From positions 1-45,047 of the forward strand of contig JABVXU010000445.1 of the NCBI GenBank assembly GCA_013365365.1: 45,047 bases of DNA. The letters are read 5' to 3'. Below, in pieces: positions 1 to 11,200 of this stretch. The notes below the pieces were generated by a model. The model was not told the DNA's origin. It made no database searches and was given only the letters and a program-made list of their open reading frames with translations. The DNA comes from Cruorifilaria tuberocauda (lineage: Eukaryota; Nematoda; Chromadorea; Rhabditida; Onchocercidae). Within the stretch, counting starts at the first letter, position 1; each line of letters starts with the position of its first letter. The position numbers and the translations under genes are program-made.

Positions 1-165
1 TATTGTTATTGTACTATAAGAGTAGATCATGTTATTGTTGTTGTTCTATAGCAGCAGATCATTTTATTGTTATTGTTTGTTCTCTAACAGCAAATTACGT
101 TATTGTTCTACAACAGCAGATATGTTATTGTTATTGTACTATAAAGCAGATCATGTTGTTGTTCT
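1..165. repeat. TTATTG-rich degenerate minisatellite
   Basis: About four imperfect copies of a roughly 40-50 bp unit, each containing runs of TTATTG followed by a CTATA(A/G)(A/C)AGCAGATCA-like tail. The array touches the left edge of the window, so its full length is unknown. No coding frame crosses it. Confidence 0.7.
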
Positions 166-306
166 GCCGTTGAAAACTTTTTTTTTTTTAATTTCCAGGA
201 AGTTTTAGTGAAATTTTTATATTAAGAGAGAAGAATTGATGAAAATTTTGAAAGGTGAAGTGAAAAAAAGGGAAAAAAAAAAGGATCAAAGAAAAAATTG
301 TTGCAG

Positions 307-399
307 GCAGCTTTATCAATGAGTGTTCTGGACCTCTTGAAGAATTGTTTTGGGATATTGCGGTGGTGCACAGCTGCTCAAGCTTATCTTATTGCTTAA
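307..399 (+). CDS. Possible last coding exon of a gene entering from the left
   Basis: A TTGCAG acceptor ending at 306 is followed by 30 codons and a TAA at 397-399. The peptide (start AALSMSVLDL, end AAQAYLIA) has a balanced composition, and the local DNA is less AT-rich than its surroundings. The frame is assumed, because no upstream exon lies in the window that could fix the phase. I do not recognise the family. It could equally be a chance open stretch in an untranslated region. Confidence 0.25.
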   Translation, partial: AALSMSVLDLLKNCFGILRWCTAAQAYLIA

Positions 400-570
400 C
401 TGTTACCACTAGCTTAGTCTAGTCTTAGTATACTAGTTAGTTTATGAGTTAGCTGGAAGATATGGTTCACTTTTCCTCTTCCCCCGCCCTTCCGTAAATT
501 CAATTGACAGCAAAGATATTATTATTGATGGATGTTTCGATCGCTGGTTATTGATGGCGAAATGGATCGA

Positions 571-576
571 CTGATA

Positions 577-611
<35 letters not shown>

Positions 612-612
612 G

Positions 613-653
<41 letters not shown>

Positions 654-680
654 GGTAATGATAATGGTAATCATAGTAAT
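571..680. repeat. (AAT/ATG)n microsatellite
   Basis: A nearly uninterrupted mixture of GATAAT, AAT and GGTAAT units over about 110 bp. Similar but shorter ATT/ATC tracts occur at about 1815-1900 and 3995-4225. Confidence 0.85.
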
Positions 681-3600
681 AAATTAGTTTATATACTCGA
701 ATCTTACCGCCTTGTTTTTTCTTGCTTTATTATATTAACGAAAAATGTAATATTTAAGATAACTGTTTATTGAAATAGGAATGAATGCATTGAAAAAAAG
801 AGTTAAATATTACAAACCTTTTAGTGGATATTGCTAAAGCTTGTAGCATAACAAGTATTATATTGTAGAACAGAAATATCATTGATATGACAAACTTTCA
901 ATTGTGCTGAAAAAAATTACTAAAATATTTCTCAAAAAATTTTACAGCTATGAATGAGTTAGAGTAATTATTATACCTCTCTTTCATACTTATTACCATT
1001 CATCTTTCATGGAATTAAGTAACTGATATGAAGATAATAAGAAGTCATTTAAAAGAAGGATTGGAAATGCATCGGAGATGAAGGAATCTCTGGAAACGAT
1101 TAACTCACGAAATTGACAATAATAATATTAATAATCCTGAGATAACAGTAATTTATGGAACAGAAAGTGGAGAAAGGAAGGAATAGGGAAAACTGGAAGA
1201 TGAAAATTCAATGGGAACGATGAAATCGGATAAGATATGTCATCTTATCAGTGATGAAGTAATAATTTGGTAGAAGAAATTGGATGGGAGAAAAAAGACA
1301 AATAAGGAATGAGAAAAACTAATTGGCGTTGAGAACAATTAATAGAATCCAAGGATTTGAAAAAAATTTAATTTAATTGGGATGAACCTATATCCATGTG
1401 AACAATTAATAGTACCGAAAAACAGTAGGCGCCTTGTTAAATATCCCGGTAGCACAGCAAGGGAATGAGTTGATAGACGAGAGAAGGCGGGGGAAGATGA
1501 TTGTAAGATACGAATTATCTGTATCGCGAGACTGGATTTCTTCAGACAATAAAACATAAATCCTGTTTTTATTACCATACTACTATCAGTCTGCAATTGA
1601 TACGATTATTATTATTACAAGTAACAGTAGGAAAAAAAACTGATAACAGTAATTTATCACTGTAATTTCAGTATTATAAATGAGTAATTAATAGAAAATG
1701 ATTTTTCAGAATATCAAGCATTGAAGATGATAGTGATGATTTTATCACTTAAATTTTTATCATTTAATAGAATATATAAATTATTGTCATTATATCGCTA
1801 CGATTACTGTCGCTTTTACTGCTATTATCATTATTGTTATTATAATTATTATCATTATTATCAATTGCTACCATTATTATAAATGATGATAAGGATAATG
1901 ATAAGGATAATTTGTGCATCAAAATAATTTGTCAACAAAATTAAAAAAAACCAAAAATTGGAAATTGAAATATTTTTTGCAATTGTGCAGCAAAAATTTC
2001 TTTAAATTTCGTTTTAATTTTGAAATTTCAAATAATGCTAAAGTATAAAATTCTAAAAAAGTGAAATGGATGGAACTAACGTTTTGAACGTGCATGAAAC
2101 CTGTTTAAGGAGAAATTGAAATTACAAACGAAAAATGAAATTGATTCTTTACTAAAACTGTCACAATTTTTTACTTTTAATTATATATATGAATATGAAT
2201 AATTGTATAACGCATATTCAAGCGAATTGAAAACTGATTTACGATTTTCAGAATATTAGTACTATTCCTAATAATAGTTATCATTGTTATTTAAATTATA
2301 AATTTTAATAATTTCAATGTTTACTTTCTGACGAATTTTTTGAATGATAGATAATTACTATTTCAGTTTTCGTAAAAAATCCACTTATTTATTAGTAAAA
2401 AAAACTTTTTTTAACGGATTTCTTATTAGTTCTTTTTTTTCTTATCAATCGATAATAATCTCATTGATTGTATTATTTACCGTTTATCCCGAAACATTCT
2501 CCGGTAAATTATATCCGATGGTTTCGATCTTCGGTTTGAAAAGGAAACAAAAAATCTTTTTTCATCTGTCAATTCATCAAGTAGAGGAACGACGTCGGTG
2601 AAAATGAAAGAGAATTTGTTGCTTTCGATTAATTTTATGCAATCAATGATAGGCTGATAATAAGAGATCAGGAAGTGATCATATTATTTCCTGTTCTCTT
2701 TCTCCGTTATTCTCAATCGGTTTCTATCCGGAAATTCTTTGTAAACAGCAAAATAAAAACTTTATTAAGAATAAAATAGCAATAAATTGTGAATTTAAAA
2801 AGAAAGAAATAGCAACTAAAAATATTTTAACTAAGTATGATAACTTATGATAATTTCAATTACCAATAACAATAGTAATCAATAATTGTTATCAGTCTTT
2901 ATTTTTGTTATCATTTGGTAATCAATAAATAATGAAATAAAGCACTTTAGGAAATATTTGAAAATTGTAAGTTTGATAAATTTGTCTTGTTTCTTGTTGC
3001 TTTTTTCATCCAAATTATCACATTTAAATGGTTTTCTCAATGTTTTTTAAAAAGAAAACTTTTTTCAGAAAAACATAAACGTTAACTATCCCAAATTTAA
3101 AAAAAAGATTGTTTATTTTTGAAAAAACAGTTTGAACTGAAGTGAAAAATAAATAATTAAATGAACTTTCAATACTTTCAATACTTTACCTATAGACTAA
3201 CGTCATCGGTAATTTTGACATTTCCTGTATTTCTCCTTTTTTTTTGAGACTAAACTAACTTGAAACATCCTGATGAAGTATTATACTTCAAATTAACCAT
3301 AGCACATTTGCTAATCCATGCAGTTTTACTAATTTCGAATACATTTCAATATTTGATATTTCTAAATTATGAACATTCTGTTTGCTATTTTCAAAGCGAT
3401 CCGGAACAATTGACCGGATGTCGGAGAATTGGATTAAAATTAGATCAAACCATAAATCACTATGGGCAATCAATTTCAACAAAGTAATCCCGACAATATA
3501 TAAATTGCTTCACGGATGGTTCCTTCAAAATTTTACGACGGAAACAAGTTTATACATGATTCCATCTAATTAGTCTGATTAATTAGTATTCTGACATTTG

Positions 3601-3994
3601 AATTTGAAGGCTGAACGATGAAAGCATTTGCAATGCGTACAGTTTGCTAAAACTTTTCTTGAAATCATGCAAATATTTCAATAATCGAATCATTTGTAGA
3701 AAAATAATTTTATTGAATCATTTCACATCAGAACTTCTCACTTTCATTTTCCATTTCTTATTTTCTTCTTTACTAGAAATTGATAAATTGAAATTCGAAA
3801 TAAAAAAGAAATTGGAAATTAATTATTTAGCATATTCGATATCCGTTTGCATTTGTTAAAATGATCATTTTCTTATTTTTTTAGGAATATTCCAAAACTG
3901 ATTTCTCTTGCTTTTTATTTCACTCTCTGAGTCTCTACTTTTATTTATAACTCCGTATGACTCTCATCCAAATTATTTATCTGCAAATATTACT

Positions 3995-4225
3995 GTTATC
4001 ACTGCATGATTATCATTATCATTATCAATATCATAGACAAGAATAATGATTACAGCTACCATTGCCATCATTAATTCTAATCGTTGTTAAGAACAGTTAT
4101 TAATAGTAACAGAATCTATTATTATTATTACTATCACTATTATTATTACATTATTATCATTGTTAAATATTATTACTACTAGAATCATGGTTATTATTTT
4201 CACTGTTATCATTATCATTATTATC
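3995..4225. repeat. ATT/ATC-rich imperfect microsatellite
   Basis: Interrupted runs of ATTATC, ATTATT and TTACTA units over about 230 bp, in the opposite sense to the tract at 571-680. Confidence 0.7.
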
Positions 4226-4570
4226 AGTAAATGGTAGTGCATTTAGCATATTAAGTTCTATTTGCAAATAATTTCAATGACTACGTTGATATTTTTTATT
4301 AACTTATTTATAACTTGTTAATTATATCGATTTAAATTCATTAAGAATAAGCTACCTGAAAATATGTTATTGATTGATGATTGATTTGTTATAATTTAAA
4401 TTCGGAAATAAGTTGCAAAAAAGTTCAGCACTAAAATGAAAGAATAATATTGAATTACTTTCTCAAATGATTCATGCCTGTAAATTTCTTTCATAAAATG
4501 CTTCTTCATTACAACTTTCTAAAATTTAGACTTTTAAGCAGACAGAAATAACCAAGCACAGACATTCACA

Positions 4571-4571
<1 letters not shown>

Positions 4572-4608
<37 letters not shown>
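4572..4608. repeat. (CA)n dinucleotide microsatellite
   Basis: About 18 uninterrupted CA units. It is the only long dinucleotide repeat of this kind in the window. Confidence 0.9.
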
Positions 4609-4612
<4 letters not shown>

Positions 4613-5238
4613 TGGATACGCTTATATTCATGATTTATAATGGCAAATTATTCATTCGTTGCTTTTTCAATAATAATATTTCTGAAATGTGTTGATCATG
4701 GCTTTTAATAAAATGTAATTTCTTTATTTTTTAAATTTCGAAATTCCTAAATGGAAATGATTTCGTACTTTTTATCAAAAAAAATTATCAGTTCAAATAA
4801 AAACTTAACATTAATTATGAAATGTTTTAATCACTGATGCTTCTATTTCTTAAATTATTCTAAATAATTTATTTTCTAGTTTAATTTATTTGGGATAATT
4901 CCTGTTAGATTCTATACACATTTTATTGATTTCTTTCAATAGCAATCGATTTTAATCAGTGATAACTGATTAATGTTATTTGGATATATAGGATTTTCTC
5001 GCGGTTATTCCAGGAAAGATGTTTGTATAGTTTTTGGCTTTTGTGGAACGAAATTTACGATATCAATCGATTAGTATTTCATTTTAATCAATCCATTGGT
5101 TAGAATTATTTGTAGTGCAAAAAATTTTGAAAGTAACAGCTATCTCTTAAAGTTTTTAGAGCATTTCCATTGTGAGTTCAAATTTCACTTGAAATTTGCA
5201 AAGAGTTTATTGATAGATTTAAGTGAAAGTATTACTCG

Positions 5239-5244
5239 TTCCAG
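5239..5244 (+). promoter_or_regulatory. Splice acceptor directly abutting the ATG (candidate spliced-leader site)
   Basis: TTCCAG is followed immediately by the ATG at 5245. The reading frame upstream meets a TGA near 5222, so the acceptor and ATG together define the likely 5' end of the coding sequence. In nematodes this layout is typical of spliced-leader trans-splicing. A short non-coding cis-spliced first exon is an alternative. Confidence 0.45.
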
Positions 5245-8200
5245 ATGTTTACCCAAAGTGAAGAGCAATGGAAAGAAACGGGTAACTTGGGTAGTAGCGA
5301 ATATCGACGACGTATAACGCACGAAGATTTTTGCAGTTGCTATGATTCAAGACGACTTCGATCGCGATCAACGCTGGATGGTTTGCGAAAGTCAACGGAT
5401 CATTGCAGTGGCTTCGATGACAACGTGACATTATATCCTTCACATCTCTGGTTTCGAAATGACCTTAGGGGACGAAGTAGACAAAGATGTCATTATAGTA
5501 GTTCAAACGAATGTTGCAATTGTTGCATTCGTTGTTCATGTAATCAGCAACGTTGTCGCAAAAGTCGCAGTGAAACAATTCATAATCGTCGCAGCTACTG
5601 GAATGCTTGGAATGCAGCAGATCACACTGATCATTTGGCGGAAAGTACCGGAAATCTCGGGAAAATTCATCACGTACCAATAGAATTCGTTTCCAAATCA
5701 GCAGCAAAAGATCCGTCTAATCACTACCAAACTGATATTATTAATGATTATCGAAATATTCCAATCGATATCAATGATTCGATAAAAGTAATCGATGTGC
5801 CTTATTACGGACCATTCTTAGCTCGTAAAATCAAAGTAAATCCAGCAATAATAGCTATTAAGACTAGAAGATGTCAATCACTGCAAGAAAGCTATCTATC
5901 GGAACGGAAATATATGCGCAAAATTCAAAATGATCAAGATAAATTCACTAAACAAAGGGCAAATAAAGCGATGACGCATGAGAAATCGAACGATTCGGGA
6001 ATTGAATCTAATGCTTATTCTGATAGCATTCCAAAATATATACACAACAAATTTAATGAAATACCGCCATTTCCATCAACATTTCCAAAAATTCATGATC
6101 ATTTCAATCATTTCGATTTATCATCCGTAAAGAGGACTGATAAATTTGAGAAATTTTTGGAGGAAAATTCACTTACGGACGAGAAGCATTACGAGACTGG
6201 ACGTGACACGCTAATGGAAGGATTAGCAATGCTAAAAGATCGGAAGAAAAAGCAAGATGAGAAAACGCTGCAACGAATAGCAACGCATGGAATGGAAGAA
6301 ACGCATTCAGTAATTACAAAAAAAAGTTTAATTAGAAAAATTGTAACTTATTGGCATAAAAAAACATTGAAAAAATATAATCAAATCGAAAAACACTCAG
6401 AGAAATTTAATTCACCATCGATTGATCATAGCTTTCGTGATCAGAAACAAAATAATTTAACGAAACTTGAAATGATGCCAGGAAATACCGATAATATTCC
6501 TAATGGTGTTGCTAGTGATGATCAATCCAAGTTTATTATGGAAATGCGTCAAGAACGAGAAAATTTACGTGAAATTTTCAATGATTCAAAATTGATTATT
6601 GATAACAGAAATACATCAAAGAGTGAAATTATTCCTACAGATCAAGGTTATTTATTTGAATTTTTTTTTTCGTTTTTTAATTTAACTTTTATGTCAACAA
6701 AAATTTCGCCTGGCTTGTTCTTTTGCTTAAAGCAATTTATTCAGAATTGAATTTATTTGAATATTCGCTTACTACGATGAGTTACTTAGCGATTCATGTA
6801 TTTGTCCGTACATGTGTAAATCACTAAGATACTGATAATTTCAATCATTAGATTAATTCATTCAAATTATTAAGGAAATTTGATTGATTTATTTATTTAT
6901 TCATACTTGCTTATTAAATATTAGTCACATAACTTTGATGTTATTGATTTCTTGTTAAAACTGAAATTTTAAATCAATTTTATCAAATATAAGCCAATAT
7001 TCAGAACTCGAGATTGGCTTAAAGTTATCGCCACCATATCTCGACGAAATCTCGGCCGCTTATCAAACAGAACCGCTTGCTGTCGGTCGTGATCGAACGG
7101 ATGCAAAACTTGGAACTTCACCGGGAGCTTCACGAACTTTTCATATTACCGAGAAAACGGAAAATAAACCACAGAATACAAAGCTATCAACCATATCAAT
7201 TAGCCCTACACGTGAACAATTTTCGAAAGATAAATCATCAATGTATAACGGACGGAAACGTGAAACTATCACTGCCGAAGTATTCGTCAGAAAACCAATG
7301 AACGTGAAACCAACAGTGATTAGCATTCCGGCTAGTGATAAGGAGACGAAGAAGCCATGCTGGATAATAGTTAAAGCTTATGAATCATCATCTCCCAGTA
7401 CAATTAGCAAGAAAGATTTAAGAAAAAAATTTGATGAAACAATGCTGAGAATTGGATCCGCCGCTTCATCATGTAAAAATATCAGGAATACCGAGAAATT
7501 AAAAGTTGAAAATTCTTATGAAAAAGTATCAACTGTTATTATTCCGGAAGTGAAACAGGAAACATCTGAACGATGCAAAATAGAACCGCCAATTTCTTCC
7601 GATCCTGATTTACAATCGGAAATGAATCATGTCATTGAAAGTGTAATAGATACTTCGATTAAATCAACAAAAAGTAAGCTGGATAAACCTTATACTTAAG
7701 ATTAGATTAACCTATACTTATAATTAGATTAAAGAAGCTGTACCTTTCTCTTACCTTTATCATCTTTTTAAGTTCATTTTCTTATTATTTTAGTGCTTTA
7801 CGAAGTTAATCAAGATTGGAAGGAGTGATTGATTTGTTTTGGCATTGCTGGAAAAGTAACATTCGATTGTAATTTATATGATCGTCGCTACCTAAATTAT
7901 CATCCAAATTTTCTATTAGAATTTGAGAAAGTTGATAGTGATAATTTTGATATTACGAGAAAATAGCATGGTTTCATAACTTATGAAAATTATGATATTA
8001 TAGAATAATATATCATGATGTTATAGAGCAATAAATTATTAAATTTCTTTTTTCTGGATTTTTCCAAGCTTTTTTGAGACTTTTAATTGCTTAGCATATG
8101 AGAAATTTCCAGGAATACAGAAAAAAAAATTCGTAAAACAAATCGATAAATTAATTTTAACGATCGAAAATTGTTGGAAGAGATTTCTTTATTCAATTTT

Positions 8201-11200
8201 CATTATTGAAGAAGACAAATGCGTTTAGTTTCAGAAAAGATCTCAAGTATCGATGATGCTTTATCGAATGAATTTCAAGTTTTAGTAACGATGGAAACGG
8301 ATGAGATTCATCATACCGCCTGTTTCGAACGATTATTGACAAGTGACGGTGAATCAGTAAAGATCTATCGACGTGGTTCATCAATATTTTTCATTTTTCG
8401 CTACAATAATTATCCTGAAATTTTGGATAAAATTTTAATTCTCTTCAAAAATGGTATTATTTATTTAATTGAAGCTTTTCTCAGTTCATTTTCTGAGGAA
8501 AATATAATTGATTAGAACGTTAAACTATTTAAAATTAATTCCAATTAAATATTCATAAACTTTCCATATTGAAACATTTCAATTTTCATGTTTATTTATC
8601 ATTCTGATAAATCATTTCTAAAGGAATTCCAGAATTGGCAAATCATGAAACTGTAATTGCCACTGTGAAGCATAATTATTCGTCCATAATATCAAAGACA
8701 AATTGGCATGCAATATATAAAATTTTAACAATGAATACAGCATTATTTGAAGTGAATTTTTATCTTTATAACTGATTTTTTGCTTGATAAATGTTAAAGG
8801 ATAGCATTATCGATTAGTTCAATTAAATATTATCAATTGTTAATTTTTATTTTTATTCTAAAATTATTTTTTTCATTGCTATTAATTAAAAATTATTTAA
8901 TGAAAGTTTCGGTGATAATTAATTATTCAGATTGTAACACCATCGGATATTCCGATCGGCCTTTGGCGAATGATTGTACGATATGGCGAAGTATCAGATT
9001 TATGCACCATGTATTTATGCATCCTGTTCAATCCATGGCATAAAAGTTTAAATCTTACATAATTGCAAATTTACAATCAATCGATAACTTCTATCTTTCA
9101 ACAGGAAGATGAGTATTAACTAACTGCTTAAAACAGGGATTTTTCTTTGCAGATGATGAAACATATTATCCGAATGAAATAGAACTTGAGGAATATGTAT
9201 TGAATGAGTTAGCTGTGATGCGCAAATGGCATCAGAAGGATGCTTGGCTTCTGGGACAATTTAGTGCTGTTTGTATCAGTACGGTATTACATCTACTGGA
9301 ATTATGCGTAGAAAATAATTTATTAAAAGTGAATGAACTCGGATCGGCCTCTTCAATTGTTCGAGCAATTGCTAAAGCTGTAAGCAAATCCGATATGATT
9401 TACAGATAATTGATTTTATTATTCAGTTCGATCAACAATGAATCAAAATTTAATCGAATTGGAAATCAAAAAATAAGAATCAAAATTTAAATCATGAAAT
9501 TTTAGCTTTAATTTCTTCAATTCATTGCCTCTCGTGGTTGATTGGTAGTTACATTTTGACTTTTCTAGTTTTAAATGTTATAGATTAATAAATTTGTATT
9601 GGAAGATAAATGGAATGATTTTCAAAGAAGCAATTATGAAAATGAAATTTTGCCAAGTGCTTGGACAGGTAGTAAGGAAATTATGGGTGCATATCAAAGA
9701 AAGGGTGTCAAAATTGGTTACGGACAATCATGGTGCTACGCTGGTCTTCTCACGTCAAGTACGCTTAATCAGTATTAAAATATTAAATTTAACTAAAGAA
9801 TATTCTTTAATTAATTAATCAATCTAAATATTTTAGATAAAGATGAGAAAATGTCTTTTATTTGGATAATTCTGAACATTACAAAATAAAATTACAGTCT
9901 GTCGATGTATCGGAATTCCATGCCGTATGATAACTATTTGTAATTTTGCTCCACGAATTGAAAATGGTAAATTGATAAAGTTAAATGTTGTCGATGGTAT
10001 TGTTGCGGAAGAAAGTAAAGATGCCGTATGTTTTATCGTTAATTCTTTGTTATGATGATATTATATCGTGATTTCATGATATGTGATATGATGTATGCTA
10101 TTGTGACTTTTGTTTTATTTGATTGTTTCAAGGAGAGTTTTGTTTGGCACAGTGAAATAATTGGAAAGGATTGTTGACGAAAAGTTTAATTCGTCTTGAC
10201 TTTATAGTCAAGTTATCAGAAGTTATCAGTAATGCAGTTGATCACTTGTCTTGATCGAGACTGTTTGTTATAGTATTACTTAGGAAGGAATCACATTAAT
10301 ATGAATAACTGAAATACATGGAGATACTTTTTATGATAGGAAGTCGAAGTTATCAAAGTGCTTGAAGAATGCTATTTGCAGCAATTAAGCATCTAAGATT
10401 ACAATGAATTATAATTTTCGAAATTCATTATAAATAAAAAAGATAACTGATATAGGAATTCGTTATTTCAAAATTTCGAACTAAATTAAATGATGAAAAT
10501 GATAATTAATTAAATAAGTTAGTGGTAAATAGATAAAAATTTTCACAAATAAACCATCAATTATTTAATTGACAATTTTTGAGACAATCATCTTTGCAAT
10601 ACCAAACAATTATAATTTTAACTTTTTATATGATAAGATTATTTCGATAGTTTCTGAAATTGAATCATGATGTGAGATCATGATTTTGTAATACAGTAAT
10701 CAATATGATATTTCACATGATAGAAAATCTAAGGAATATTTCAGGCTTAGTTTTAGCTAATTTATGGAGCAATTAGTTAATTTATTTGAAACTACATGCA
10801 GTGATAATACTTTATTATAAGTTTTGATAATTAATAAAGCATGCATTATCATAAGCTATACGAGCATTTCAAGTTTAATTATTAAAAATTTAGATATGGC
10901 ATTATCACATTTGGAATGAATTATGGCTTAAATCAAAAATGTCAAGAAATGATAGCGAATGGCATATTTGTGATGCTACTCCAATCATAAAAGGTTGCTT
11001 TAAAATAAGCTAATTTTTATGCTTAATTTTCATTCCAACATAACAATGCTATTTGTTCAAGCATTGCTAAATAGGAAAACTTTATTTCATTGTAGAACAC
11101 GAGGAATTGCTAGATCAAGGAAAAGCATTAGTTCCGATAAGTCAAATTAAGCAGGCTAATGAGAAGCTGAAATCACAGGATGAAAATCAACTTCACGGAA

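Larger units (their letters stand above)
400..5238. other. Gene-poor, simple-repeat-rich intergenic DNA
   Basis: No convincing coding exon was found on either strand. Open stretches of 60-85 codons here are rich in Phe, Ile, Asn and Lys, as expected by chance in AT-rich DNA. The tract holds several trinucleotide microsatellites (listed separately) and A- or T-runs. Regulatory DNA of the transglutaminase-like gene probably lies at its right end. Confidence 0.6.

Noticed and set aside
1339..1596. 85-codon minus-strand ORF
   Set aside because: No family resemblance, no supporting splice context, and the composition is compatible with chance; the middle is less AT-rich but no other evidence supports it.
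3260..3859. Cluster of overlapping 60-75 codon ORFs on both strands
   Set aside because: Several frames are open at once in Phe/Ile/Asn-rich reading; none shows motifs or splice-consistent neighbours.
5459..5707. ORFs in other frames over exon 1 of the transglutaminase-like gene
   Set aside because: They overlap a long coding exon with consistent phases and are shadows of it.
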